The notes under the pieces: model-generated | Database searches by the model: none | Told to the model about the DNA's origin: nothing | The model's input: only the letters and a program-made list of their open reading frames with translations | Assembly (NCBI GenBank): GCA_014529385.2 | Contig: CM043969.1 | Span: forward strand, 32,588,446-32,652,445 | Length of the DNA: 64,000 nt | DNA from: Adiantum capillus-veneris | Taxonomy: Eukaryota; Streptophyta; Polypodiopsida; Polypodiales; Pteridaceae | Direction of reading: 5' to 3' | In this document: piece by piece, positions 45,541 to 57,390 of the stretch | Layout of the letters: the number at the start of each line of letters is the position of its first letter | Position numbering within the stretch: position 1 is the stretch's first letter | Program-made: the position numbers and the translations under genes

Positions 45541-46570
45541 AACAAAACAAATGTGGGATTCATCAAAACCAATAAACCCATGAGAGTTCCGGTGGATTAC
45601 CCTCATGAGTGATTGTATAGGCTCACAAATGGAGATCCATATACCTTCTACAAGTGCATAGAACCTAATGTTGGAGAGATGATATTCCATAATATACTCT
45701 ATGCATGTACGTATACAAATGCCTACAGAGTGCAAGTATTGATGCTAAATAAATATGAAGGAGAGTACAAACTTGTTGATCCCATTGACCTATAATGATA
45801 CACCTACAAGGATACTCCAATCTCTATTTATTTTCAGCCAAAAATGATGCCAGAGTACACATCAAAGAGGATTCCATTGGGATTTTCTCCAAGACAAGAA
45901 GAGAGAGCAAGAGATGTCCTTGCTGGCAGAGACCATGAATTGGTTATATATGTGACTGGACCACAACACCTATGACCATATCAAGTGGCCCAATGTGTCA
46001 AAACAAAGAACAATGGGTCAAGGAATCCATACACTCAAACAAATTTTGAGAGCTGAACAAATTACAGATTTTTATACACACTAAGAAGGATTTGGGTTGA
46101 CATTGGAAGGAGTAACCTTGACTTGGTTCCAACAACTAAACGTAGATCTTTCAAACATAGCATAACTCTTAGACGAATTTGTAGATGAGTTCTCAAAAAG
46201 GGAGATCAAACACAACAGAGTGTCATAAATCAACGCTTTCAAGCGAAAAGCAAACAAGAAGGTGAGGGAAGCTTTGCTTAGTTTCAAACAGTACACAGAG
46301 AGACGTCCTGTGAGAGAGCTACAACAAGATGAGAGACTATGAGTATTCTTCATTGATGGCTTGAATAACAAGACTTTTAAAAAGGATGTACATTTGAAAG
46401 CATGCATGAAATTTGAGAAAGTCACTAGGGAAGCTCTTTATCTAGTTGACAATTGTAAGACCTACGTAGAGGTGACAAAAGATGTAGAAAATGCGACTAA
46501 TGTTGCCTCATCTTTGAAGAGAGAATTCAACAAAGCAAGATTTTCAAACTCCTACGGAACCAAGCAATGA
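45540..46570 (+). pseudogene. Gypsy gag remnant, same family as window start
   Basis: Frame-broken capsid gene. An open block at 45613-45795 includes MYRLTNGDPYTFYKCIEP. The classical capsid helices follow at 46120-46330 (FQQLNVDLSNIA, LLDEFVDEFSKREIKH, KKVREALLSFKQYTERRPVR) and continue with VFFIDGLNNKTFKKDVH and an open 46361-46570 segment (FEKVTREALYLVDN). Typical of plant Gypsy gag with LxWYxxL, FxxxF and FxxGLxxxxFKxDV-type elements. Multiple stops. Confidence 0.7.
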
Positions 46571-46639
46571 TCAAGTGGTGAAGAAGGCGATGATAAGAAT
46601 AAACCAAGGCTACAAACATAACCTAAATCAATGACAACA

Positions 46640-48310
46640 ACCCACAAGAAGTTGTCACATATGTGAAGGGGATCATCCCACCCCATGGTGTAACCCTCAG
46701 CCTAAACCAGAATATATGCTAGGGCAAAAACCGCCTCTTGTGAATGATGGTAGAGTATTAATCAACTACACTTAGCCAACACATGTGCCACAACCCACAA
46801 GAAATCAATATTCCGTGGATGAGAATACCCTCATGTCCATAGCCAATCGAGAGTATATATCAAAGACTATTCTTACCAGACAAGAACAACCATCAACTGC
46901 ACCACCAGCTATGCAACAAGTAGGACCATGCTACGAGTCCAGAGGTCTTCATTGGCCAATGGATTGTCCTCATTGGGTAAAGAATGTGGAGATATTTCAT
47001 ATTGTCTAGAATGCATTGTTCCACACCTGGTTCATGGTGGTTGTCCAAAACACCCAAACAACAAGGAAAAAGCAACAATGAATGTTTTAGGAGTGATTCC
47101 TTCTTCAAGAAGATTTGAGGTAGAACCCACAATACCTGTAAAGGTGATGACTAGAGCTCAATCTCAAGAAGCTATAAAAAATACACCCATTGAGGAGGAA
47201 CACATATTTCCTATTCAAACAAAAATTGAGAACATATCAATGAGAATTGGAAGAAAATTGCAAAAATCCAAACGTAACAAAATTAAAGCAAAATGGTTAG
47301 AAGAGAAAACCACCCTAGAAATTGAGTTGCAACAAGCCAAAGAGTAGCTGAAACAAGAAAAGGAAAATAGAAAACAAACAAAAAAAGTGAAATCATCCAC
47401 AATGTCATTAGGAGGTTTAGACTTGGTTGAGAAATTGAATGAGCACTAAGATGCCATTTTTCAAGCCTAGAAGGCTAGGCCAAAACCCAATAAGACATTG
47501 AAACAAAGATTGCTAATGTATTTGTATGTTGAATTTGAAACCAAACGGATAGAAATGTGCAAACAGGTCTTAGAAAAAGATCAAACTCTAATGCAACCTA
47601 GAAACATTGGAAATCCCTAAAGCATGTGCCAGAAAAAGAGGACAAGAGCGTACTAAAAAAAGACAAAAAATCAAACCAACTAAACCAATAAATAAAATTC
47701 CATTGGATACGAGGATTTTATAAAATACAACACAGATGAGGCCAAATCTCATGGGATGCTGCCAGTTCTTGAAGTGGACGAGTTGTGGCCACAATCCTTT
47801 TGGAAGACAATCATAAACCACAAAGATGGTAGTGATACTTTACATTTAGCACCTATCCTTGAGATCAACATGGATCATGAGTTCTATCCCGGAGATATAT
47901 GATTTCTATATGGAGGTGCCAAATCTATAGCACTTGAAGAGAGAAAACCACACTCTCTAAAAACTTTGCTCGCCTTCATAGGAAAAAAAGAAGTGAAATC
48001 TATGGTTAGAGTGGTACTATCCAAGTGGAAAGCCACACTAAAAATGATGGATACCAAAAGATTGCACGAATTGTGTCTTATCCTATACAATGCAAGCTTA
48101 CTCTCTTAGAGCTGCTAAAAATTAGACTGCATCTATGGGGCAAAATGAGCAAACACTTGGAAAAGATGGGGTTGAAAATTCCTTCACACGACAAACTTGA
48201 AGATGAGAATATGGATACAAACCAATTTGAGACCCCAAAGGAAAATCTGACACCAGCGAATAAGGGTGAAAGCATGTATAGGTGGTCCAAAAAGGGATGC
48301 CTTGGACACT
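46640..48310 (+). pseudogene. Gypsy nucleocapsid and post-gag region
   Basis: Around 46655-46690 a shifted frame gives CHICEGDHPTPWC, and at 46930 CYESRGLHWPMDCPHWVK; both are degenerate knuckles. Then come VKVMTRAQSQEA, a basic coiled segment (RIGRKLQKSKRNKIKAKWLE, TLEIELQQAKE) and SLGGLDLVEKLNEH near 47410, paralleling 600-1000 of this window. After 47500 the frames are open only in pieces (ELWPQSFWKTIINHKDGSD, EINMDHEFYPGD). No reverse transcriptase is visible before 48310. Confidence 0.6.
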
Positions 48311-48780
48311 CCTTTTTAATGTAGTTTTTGGAAATTTTGAGTCTACATTTGATTTTTGGGGGAGGAGACTCAATGATGAGTAATGAAGATGGGGGGAATT
48401 TTTAAAAAAAGAGGGGTATGCATTTTTTACCACCCTCGATAGTTATTGGATGCGTCGGACGTATGAGCACCCCCTTTGTCTCCTTCTTTGCATGGGCACA
48501 AAGCTATAGGTTTAGTGTCTTCTCTACGTATGGTTCTTGCATAGAGCAGAGCACCTCTCTCTCCTTCTCTATGTGGTGTTTTTGTAGCGCATTCCCTTTC
48601 TTTCCTATCAACACGGTTCTCTGCTTTGTGTGTTTAGTTCTCCATCTCTCTCTCTATCTCTCTCTCTCTCTACAGATAGGATGGAGACTTCTTGCAAGTT
48701 AGGTGTGTGTGAGTGTCTGTGACATGTTGGTCTTGTTGATGCATGGGCTCTTCATGATGTATGTTCATGCATTGAGATCT
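48311..48780. other. No gene; (CT)n-rich stretch
   Basis: Contains CTCTCTCTCTATCTCTCTCTCTCTCTACAG at about 48642-48674, which resembles a polypyrimidine tract plus splice acceptor or a decayed microsatellite. Confidence 0.4.
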
Positions 48781-49518
48781 ATTTATTCAGATTTTCTTGA
48801 TCCGACTCCATGCCCACTAGTACACAGTCGACCAAATTTTCCCAAGCAAATCACAAGCTGCTTACATGATTACTGGGTGGCAAAGGAAAGGGAACAAAGA
48901 AAGAGGAAAAGACAACAGACTTTTTGTGCTGAAAATCAAAAGGATGTTCAGCTTGATGAGAAGCAAAAAAGGAAGATTCTTTGTGCCATGTCAAGGTGCT
49001 AGCAAGAGTAGACGCAAGGATTGACAACCAAACTCCAAGGATATATTTTTGAACAGTTACTCCAGCCCAACCAATATTTTTCAACCTATAGAACTCGATA
49101 CATTCTATATAGAGAGAAATGGTTTCCAACATTTGCAACACCTTGTCAAAAGTCAAGGGCCCGTGGAAATGCTTTTCAAGTGGGCAACAGTGATGGCATG
49201 CATTAACTCAAGGAAGGAAGTAGATGCACGTCCCTTAACGGACAGAGCACTTGCAAAGTCGTCGGGCATACACAAAAGAAACATCGGTTTTGCAAATGCA
49301 CGACTCCATTTAGAGGATAAGAACAATCCTTTACCAATATTAGCATGTCAATAGCAAGCTCATTGTTCTACAAACATAATAGAGAACATTACGGAGGTTG
49401 TGTTTGGTCTCTAGACAACAGAGATCCGAATCTCTCTGAAGAAGAAAGACATATGCCAAAGGCGTATCGGTAGAAAGGTTGTTGTTATGCATCCATTTCA
49501 TTTGCTGGATCAACCTCA
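48781..49518 (+). pseudogene. Possible upstream exon(s) of the transposase-like gene
   Basis: Open frames of about 60-100 codons (48703-49002, basic, WVAKEREQRKRKRQQTF; 49049-49354) precede ATGCATCCATTTCATTTGCTGGATCAACCTCAG ending at 49518. That end is followed by GTACTA, a plausible splice donor. HPFHLLDQPQ would join VEF-YKRFQEMHP in the next exon if one extra T in the TTTTT run at 50774 is allowed for. Earlier exons are uncertain, and no domain is recognised in them. Confidence 0.35.
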
Positions 49519-50767
49519 GGTACTATCAACCACTTCCAAGTAGTATATTGACCAATGCTCACTACTGTCAAGCTATCACAACCACAATCAAACTATAAAA
49601 AACCAATTTCAAGTAGTATAGTGACCATTGTTCACCACTTTCAATCTCTCAAAGCCACTATAAAACTGTAAAATACCTCTGCAAACTCAGAGAACAATTG
49701 AAAAGTGGTTTAATCCCCCTTCAAGTACTTTGCAAAGCAGTTAAAGTACTGATAGTGATTTAAACTGCCTAAAATATTCCTTTCAACCCCCTTAGGGTGG
49801 AAGCTTGTACTTTGCAAAGTGCTAAAATAGTTTTTCACCACTTTAAAGTATTTTAAAACCACTTGCAATCTTCCAAGTGCTTAGGTGAGCACCTACGTAA
49901 GCACTTTGAAGTTTTCAAACCACCTGAAGGTGATTTGAAAGTGAAAAACAAACCACTTGAAAGTGTTTTAATGAACACTTTCAATCCTTTTAGGTGGTTT
50001 TAAGTGCTTCAGGTGGTTTGAAATCTGCCAAGTTCTTGGGTAATAACCTTGAAGATTTCAAACCACTTGAAGATGATTTAAAATGGTTTGATGACCCTTT
50101 CAAGCACCTTTAGGTGGTTTTAAGTGCTTCAGGTGGTTTGCAATCTACCAAGTGCTCAAGTGAGAACCTATGTAAGCAATTGGAAGATTTCAAACCACCT
50201 AAAGGTGATTGAAAGTGGTTTCATGAACTTTTTCAATCACCCTAAGGTGGTTTTAAGTGCTTCAAGTGGTTTCAAGTAGTTCAAAGCCACTTTCAAACAT
50301 GAAAAACCACTTCTAAGTGGTAAATGTTCCTCTTGAGTGCTTTTACAAACCCGAGATTTGGATGTTATTCAACTGAAGGTGATTAAAAGTGGTAAACAAA
50401 CCACTTCAAAGTGGTTAAATAACCACTTTCAATCACCTATAGGTGGTTTAAAGTGCTTAAGTGAGAACCTATGTAAGCACTTGGAAGATTTCAAACCACC
50501 TGAAGGTGATTGACAGTGGTAAACAAACCACTTGAAAGTGGTTTGATGACCTTTTTCAATCACCTATAGGTGGTTTAAAGTGCTTCAAGTGGTTTCAAGA
50601 AGTTTAAAGCCCCTTTCAAACATGCAAAACAACTTCTAAGTGGTAAATGTTCCTCTTATGTGATTTTACAAACACGAGAGTGGGTGGTATAACTTGTGGG
50701 TGATGGTACCAACCATTTTGGTTATTTATTTTCACATTATCTCTTTATTGCCTTCTTTTTTGTGCAG
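49519..50767 (+). repeat. Palindromic minisatellite in a probable intron
   Basis: GT...AG-bounded interval (CAG|GTACTA ... TTTATTGCCTTCTTTTTTGTGCAG|GTGG). It is filled from about 49510 to 50640 with short repeats built on AAACCACTT..AAGTGGTTT, AAGTGCTT and GGTGGTTT. The core is self-complementary, so both strands carry it. Larger units are visible: CTTTCAATCACCTATAGGTGGTTTAAAGTGCTT recurs at variable spacing (about 49977, 50094, 50230, 50425, 50552; spaced 117-195 bp), and the block CAAACATG...TTACAAAC at 50296-50355 recurs 321 bp later. No coding content. Confidence 0.8.
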
Positions 50768-52640
50768 GTGGAATTTTTACAAGCGGTTTCAAGAAATGCA
50801 TCCAGTGGTGTGCATTTCGTTGGGATTCTTTGAGAATTTCAATCCCTTTTTTGCTCAACAATTGCGGGAGTCCAATACCTGCTACTGTAAGTATCATGCA
50901 CAAGCTGTCTACTTGAAAGATGCTTTCAACCAAATGTCTCAAGTTAGGTTTGAGTACATGGAGAATCTTGTCATTGTGCTTGTGATGTTTGTGACCCTGC
51001 AGTAAGTGGAAGTATATGTGTGGCTGCAAAGTCAACATTTGAGAGCCTCACAACACTATGGGAGTCCTTTTTTTGTCCTATACCAGAAAATTCCATGTTT
51101 CATTTACACATCTTCTTGATGGGAAAATGCAATCAGTGCGGTGCCAAATAGCTTGGATGTTGTCCTCTTGAAGTACGCAACGACAACTTTCAGCTGGCTG
51201 CAAACATTTTTGTTGGTGTGGATACACAATCTATACATGAATATGGCCAACACCAAAAAAGGAAAGATCTTGTTATTCAACAGATTGGGTGCTCCACTTT
51301 CATTTCATTTATGAAAAAAAAGCTCACCAAGTTTATCAAACATAACTACATCTACAGATGACATGCCAACCAATTCAAAGAGTGTCTAGAGAGTTTTCCT
51401 AGTGATGTCGTTGTCTTTGTCGTGAACTTTGCAAAAAATTACAATTTTGAAATTTAGAATGAGATCCAATCCATGCTCTGGTATTCTAGTCAGGTGAGCA
51501 TTTTCTTCCACATCTGCTATGTGCGCTTCACAATGGGTGATATCATAAAAAATCTACATTTTTACATATCTAATGACAATGTACATGACACATTGTTCAC
51601 TCAACACTGATTTCTTTTGCATTACAAGTGGTTGAAGGATCATGGTTTTTGTTTAAAGCGACACTGAGTATGGTCTGATGGTGTAACATCACAATTCAAA
51701 GCAGGACGGCCTTTCTTATTTGTTGCAAGGTTTTCTCATCTTACTGGGCTTGAGATGATGCACAACTATTTTGGGTGAGGTCATAGAAAAGGTGAACATG
51801 ACGGTGTTGGGGCAGTCATAAAGAGGGCATTAACGTATGAGCAATTGAAGGTGGATGGACACCCCCTGTATAAAGAAGCAACAATGGTCAATTACCTCAC
51901 CGTAATGAACAATAGGAAAGATTTTTGGTCATCCAAGAACAAGATTGATAGGGTCTTTTGGGAAATCAAGTTGGGTGATGTGCTGAGAGATATACAATGG
52001 GATTGCAAGAAAATCAGTAGATCACGTTCGATGCATTGTGTTAATGGTTTCTCTTCTACAGATATGACTCCACTGAGGTGTAGAACTCTATCCTGCTTCT
52101 ACCATGCATGTGTGCATGGTCAATGGATAGAATGTACAAACAAAGCTCACGTAGAAGCATGGAAGCACTCGAGGATCATACTAACAGAGGCTGACATAGA
52201 TGAAGATGTTTCAAGTGAAGAGGAGATTGATGCACCTATATATGCTGGCCATCATGATGATTTGAGTGATGCCTTACGAGTTGAAGATAACTTTGTAGTC
52301 AACGCTGAGGAGGAAGACTCTAATTTTGATATACTGAGGTGTTTCACGGAGAAGAGGCTATCCACCATGACTCGAAAGGATGCATGGCACAATCAGATAA
52401 AGAATAACTCCTTCTATGTTGAGGGGAGCTTTTACAATAAATTCAAGGGACGCTCTAATTGATATGTGTTATTAGATTATAGGCCTCCTGCTTCCATGTA
52501 CTTGCACCTAGTTCAATGCCTTAAGTTCCCCTTGTATCTAGAGAGAAATGAGCCTAATGTCTACACTTTGAGTGATACCGTGTATGAGCATTTCTACAAT
52601 AGCATGCCATATGATACCAAGATTATTTAAAACACATTGA
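50768..52640 (+). pseudogene. Putative DDE transposase-like gene (DG..SQFK..GHxKGxxDG family)
   Basis: Begins after a pyrimidine-rich splice acceptor. Blocks in order: FYKRFQEMHPVVCISLGFF and TCYCKYHAQAVYL (about 50775-50930); KSTFESLTTLWESFF (51030); QFKECLESFPSDVVVFVVNF then AKNYNF (51370-51450), where family members I recall have D-F-A-E-N-Y; NDNVHDTLFTQH (51573); VWSDGVTSQFKAGRPFLFVA (51668-51730); GHRKGEHDGVGAVIKRAL (51779); then an uninterrupted 205-codon C-terminal block to 52462, with acidic DEDVSSEEEIDAP. In-frame stops at about 51607, 51665 and 51776 and a D-to-N change in the first acidic motif mark a pseudogene. Asp/Glu spacing suggests a DDE nuclease, but that role is inference. 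No terminal inverted repeats were found. Confidence 0.6.
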
Positions 52641-52769
52641 TCTCATAAAGTATACTTGGGTACCACTTTCTTCTATCTGTTCCTCATAAAAACTTATGTT
52701 CCTCATCCAAAAGCTGAAAAGTTTGTAACACTTTTTATTTCTTTTGAGTACATGTAGCTTACAACTTTC

Positions 52770-53288
52770 CATCCACTTGCAAGTGCTTTAAAATACATTC
52801 AACCAGATTTTACAAAAATATCAAGCCCTTGAAGCCACCCAAAAGTTGTCAAGACACCCTTATATACGTAGTTTCCATATCATTGACCACCTACAAGTGC
52901 TATCTAAACCACTAGCAAGTGGTTCAGGACCTTTTCCAAACCACATTCAAAGCACTTGCAAGTGGAGGAGAAGACCTAACAAGTTATCTAGAAGTACTTT
53001 GCAAGTGCTTATAACCACTTTCTTGTATATGTAGTGTCGATATCATAGACCACATACAAGTGCTATCTAAACCACTAGCAAGTGGTTCTGAACCACTATC
53101 AAGTGCTATCTTAACCACTAGAAACTGGTTTTGAACCACTAGAAAGTGCTATCTTAACCACTGCAAGTGGTTCTAAACCACGAGCAAGTGGTTCTTAACC
53201 ATTGGCAAGTGGTTTAGAACCACCTGCAAGTGCTATCTAAACCACTAGCAAGAGGTTGTGAACCACTACCAAGTGCTATCTTAACAGT
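52770..53288. repeat. Second palindromic minisatellite array
   Basis: Downstream of the transposase-like gene. About 21-22 bp units alternate between AACCACTAGCAAGTGGTTCTG and AACCACTATCAAGTGCTATCTT. A longer 163-165 bp unit is seen as TATA(C/T)GTAGT...TCATTGACCACCTACAAGTGC at 52862 and 53025. The core AACCACT-N3-CAAGTGGTT is the same type as in the intron array at 49.5-50.6 kb. It stops abruptly at 53288, where Gypsy gag starts. Confidence 0.8.
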
Positions 53289-54255
53289 TTAGTGATACAA
53301 TTTATGCAGCACCAGGCCAAAGGCCCCGTTGACACACACATACATGAGCACATTGCGAATCAGGGGCAAGGCCCTTTTGGTCATGGAGAAGGTCCATCTC
53401 TGGATTCTCTGCACTCTCTCACTGCAAAGGAGGTGGACAAGTTGTTGAAAAACACCAAACGACCAACTTTTAAGGGAGAGGATTGAGATCGCAATAAGGA
53501 TGTAGTGAATATCTTTCGCAACAAGTGGGATGGAATTCACACAATGTAGCGTACTCTGAATGTAGTCAGAGCACTATAGACAAGTCTAACTCTGGAAGGC
53601 AAGGCCTACAAATGGTGTATGTCTCTCAAGGAGAATAATATCATACCACATAGTTGGGAAGCCTTTGAGGCCATGTTTTGAAACTTAGTTTTTGTCCACA
53701 AATGAGGTAGATAGAAATTGTACGTCTTGGGACACGTGCTCCATGCGCCAACACCCATCATTGCTTGAATATATCTCTCACTATCGGGATGTTATCCTCA
53801 AGTTGAAAGGTCTAGACACCATTCAAGAAGTACGTGGGTTTATCCGTAGTCTGATGCTAGAGCTTAATAAGCACATCAAGACTCAAGACCCTAAAACACT
53901 TGAGGAGGCCATAGTGAAAGCACACATTCATGATGATCTAGATGAAAAGAAATCACATAATAATCATGTGTCTACTAATACACATGGTAATACACGCACA
54001 CAGTATGGGCACAACAAAAGGAAATTTCTAGTATCCAATTTTGAAGCAGCTAAAAAACCCAAGGGGTCTCGTGGTCCTCTCTCTCCTGAGGAATTTGAGA
54101 AGGCTGGAAAAGAGAATTTATGCTTTCAATGCTTGGGAATCGGCCATGGCAAAAAGGATTGTCCCAAGGGGAAATCTATTGCTCACCACAAGGAGAAAGC
54201 AATGCATACGGTGCACCTGCTGCCTCTTGAGTCTTCCTTATGTTTCTCCCACTAG
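53289..54255 (+). pseudogene. Gypsy chromovirus gag
   Basis: 5'-truncated capsid gene: KRPTFKGED, then in broken frames NIFRNKWDGIHTM, LTLEGKAYKWCMSLKENN and HSWEAFEAMF. The frame is open from 53692 to 54255 with LLEYISHYRDVILKLKGLD, VRGFIRSLMLELNKHIKTQ and the perfect CX2CX4HX4C knuckle CFQCLGIGHGKKDC at 54121-54162. Stops at 53484 and others inactivate it. No 5' LTR or primer-binding site: the left end is fused to the minisatellite. Confidence 0.85.
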
Positions 54256-55017
54256 TGGAGGTAACACACACCGAGGTGGTGTATGACGGATGTATCACAA
54301 CTTCCATGTGACAACAGACCTTTGGTCCACATGAGTTAGTGTGTATGCATGGATCTCTTCAAGGGCACAAGGTGCGTATCTTGGTGGATGACAGTGCTAC
54401 TCACAATTTCATTAACCATAGTACGCATTAGTGACAAAACTCCAACTGCCCCAAACTCCGAGTTCCCATCTCTACAAGGTAGCAATGATGAATGGTTATG
54501 ATGCCAAAATATTGGATACTCAAGTCAAAGCTGTATCGCTAGAAATACAAGGCTATTCCACATCCTTGGATTTACAGGTTAAGGAATATGGAGAGAGCAT
54601 GTGGTACTTGGTAGGGAATGGCTGCATAGCCTTGGACCATCACTAAAGTGTAGCTACGAGCACAATAGCCGGATGTTTGAATCCCATGGTGCACATGTGT
54701 TGTTGTTAGCAGAGAAGGATGTGCCTTCCTCACCACCACTGATATGTACAGTAGATCTTATGAAGCTCGTTTCAGATAATGAAATAGACGAATTTTTCTT
54801 GTGTTACTCATTATGTCATTTTCTTTCCAATGTTGAATCTATTGAACATTCCTCAACGCCGCATGCTTCTCTCCCATCTCTTCCAACAATGGTTACTTCT
54901 CAATAAGCAAAGGTTGCTAGTGAACTAAATTATTTATTAAAGTAATTTCACGATGTTTTTCCTAGTGATTTTCCATTCGGGCTACCATCGACACGATCTA
55001 TTCAACATGGCATCAAC
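54256..55017 (+). pseudogene. Gypsy chromovirus protease and linker
   Basis: ILVDDSATHNFINH at 54379-54420 corresponds to the usual VDSGATHNFI, but the D-S-G triad reads D-D-S. Open pieces follow (54431-54646, 54601-54906) containing HVVLGREWLHSLGP-like sequence (LGxxWL motif), then the linker before reverse transcriptase, [20 protein letters not shown] near 54960. Confidence 0.75.
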
Positions 55018-55830
55018 GTGGTTACAAACATCAAACCAACCAGCAATCCACCCTACAAAATGAGTTATTCTGAAGCTACTGAGGTGGAACGTGAGCTTGC
55101 TAACTATCTTAGCAGAGGGTTTATCCAACCAAGTTCTTCACTATGGGCTTCTTCTATCCTATTAGTGAAGAAAAACTATGGTAGTATGCGCATGTGCATA
55201 GACTACCGTGGATTAAATGCGGTCACTGTTAAGAACAAGTACCCATTACCATGCATGGATGATTAGTTCAACAAGCTCAATCATGCTCGTATTTTAACGA
55301 AGATATACTTGCGCTCGCGTTATCACCAAGTACGTATTTGACTTACTGATATACCCAAAACTGCATTTCAAATAAGGTTTGGACATTACGAGTTTTTGGT
55401 TATGCCTTTTGGGTTAACCAATGCCCGCACAACATTCATGACACTCATGGATAGTGTCTTGAGACCGTACTTAGCAGATTTGTTATCGTTTTTCTTGATG
55501 AAATTATAGTATATAGTGCTTCTGAGGAAGAACACTTGCAACATCTAAGGGAGGGGTGTGAATTGTTATGCACAAATAGGCTATATGCCAAGGAATCCAA
55601 GTGTGATTCTCTCAAGTAGGAAATTCACTATATTGGGAATGTTATCTCAGCTCTACTGGGCTGCATATGGATCAATCCAAAGTGGATGCCATTCAAAGAT
55701 GGCCTTCTCCTAAAAATATGGAAGAGTTACAAATTTTCTTGGGATTTGCAGGTTTTTATTGAAGGCTCATTAAAAACTATGCTAATATTGTTGTTCCCAT
55801 GACCGACCAACTGAAAGGCAAAGGAAAGAC
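55018..55830 (+). pseudogene. Gypsy chromovirus reverse transcriptase
   Basis: [20 protein letters not shown], then [40 protein letters not shown] and LPCMDD (55018-55266) are the conserved first blocks. After a stop: [20 protein letters not shown] at 55365-55425. The catalytic strand, in a shifted frame at about 55490, reads [10 protein letters not shown], so the usual second Asp of LDD is Glu. The thumb/connection segment (NLxFLGFAGFY-type) is at 55715-55770. Three or more frameshifts. Confidence 0.85.
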
Positions 55831-56360
55831 CTTCCAGTGGGGGCCATTCAGCAGCATAGTTTTGATACACTCAGAGATGCACTAGCTACAACTCCTATTC
55901 TACTATTGTGGATCCTTTGGAACAATTCGTTTTGGAAACAGATGCCAATAATCGTGCTATTGGATCAGTCCTTCTACAAGAGGGGAGGCCAATTGCATTT
56001 GAAAGCAAGAATCTTGATTCAGCACAGTAGAATTATTTTGCTTATAAACGCGAACTCTACGCAATAGTTTCTGCCTTGAAGACATGGCAACATTATTTGT
56101 ATGGAGCTCAGTTTGAGATTGTGTTTGACCATGAAAGCATAAAATGATTTACACAACAAATCGACTTGAAGGATCAAAAGGCCAGGTGGACTGAGATCCT
56201 TCAGGAGTATGACACAAAGCTCCGATATTGTAAAGGAAAATACAATGTGGTGGCTGATGCTCTTAGTTGTATGCCTGAGATCAATTCACTATTGTTCACA
56301 AAGCTTCGCAATGAATTCTTGGATTCTTTGAAGGGCACATATGAGAATTATGACACATAA
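55830..56360 (+). pseudogene. Gypsy RNase H
   Basis: Frame-broken RNase H. FDTLRDALATTPILLL, then in another frame ETDANNRAIGSVLLQEGRPI, AFESKNLDS and [20 protein letters not shown] (about 55935-56105). Then an open block 56166-56360 with DQKARWTEILQEYDTKLRYC and KYNVVADALSCMPE, the standard Gypsy end of RNase H. Non-functional. Confidence 0.8.
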
Positions 56361-56539
56361 TCCAAAGTGTGGAGCCATGTGCAAATGATGGATCCTTGTC
56401 ACTCCAATGCTGGTAGTGTGTAGTTAACCTCCACACATAGTTCTCCTCCATTGAGTGATGAACTGGAGTGATGGAAGAATTTTTCCATCAACAATGGGTA
56501 CCTACTTCACAAGGGGAGAGTTTGTGTACTGACGAAAAC

Positions 56540-57320
56540 GAACATTTAGTGACAAATTCTTTATGAATGTCATGAGAGTCCAAGTGTAGGGCACTCGGGT
56601 ATTAAAAAGACTTATGCTCTCATTCCACGGTAGTTTTGTTGGCCAGGCTTACATGGATTTGTTCAAGTTTATGTTTTGCATTGCCAAAAATGTCAAGTTA
56701 ACAAAGCAAAGCACCTGAAGGCAGGAGGACTCTTACATCCTTTAGAGATTCCCAATGGGAAATGGGAAAATATCTCTATGGATTTTATTGAGGGTTTACC
56801 AAACCACTGTACAAGGTCATGACTCAATATGGGTGGTTGTAGACCGGTAGACTAAACTATGCAAGTTTATCCCAACAAAGTAGACCATAAAGACCCCAAA
56901 ATTAGCTAAGTTATTTGTAGAAAATGTATACAAGTTGTATGGCTTTCCAAGTAACATTGTAAGTGATCGTGATCCCAAGTTTAACAGTCATTTGTGGAGG
57001 GCTGTGTTTAAACAATTGGGTACACAAGTCAACCTCAATAGAACTGATCATCCAAAAACGGATGGTCAAACTGAACGAGTTAACTAAGTGCTAGAGGATA
57101 TGCTATGCGCATACGTTAGCAAGAAACAAAGAGACCGGGAAGAGTATCTACCTCTTCTTGAGTCTACTTACAACAATGCTAAGCATGTCACGATTGGATT
57201 TAGTCCTTTCATGCTCATGTATGGTTTTCAACCTAGGTCACGTGTTATGGTGAGGTTGGCAACAACTGAAAAACTCCAGCAGGTTAAGGATTTTCTCCAA
57301 GACAATATGGATGTCTAGCA
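56540..57320 (+). pseudogene. Gypsy integrase
   Basis: Zinc domain HESPSVGHSGIKKTYALI...HCQKCQVNK (56570-56705). Core: NISMDFIEGLP (first Asp, about 56770), IVSDRDPKFNSHLWRAVFKQ (second Asp, about 56960) and DHPKTDGQTERVN (Glu, about 57045-57085), so all three catalytic acids are still encoded, though in separate frames. Open block 57088-57318 with SKKQRDREEYLPLLESTYNN and GFSPFMLMYGFQPRSRV ends in a TAG. Confidence 0.85.
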
Positions 57321-57390
57321 AGCACATGATTGGTATAAGAAGTACGCTGATGCGAAACGTCAGCAAGCTACCTTTGAGGAAGGAGAAGAA

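Noticed and set aside
49505-53288. CRISPR-like array
   Set aside because: The repeats are short, palindromic and degenerate, with no constant spacer length, in plant nuclear DNA; this is a minisatellite.
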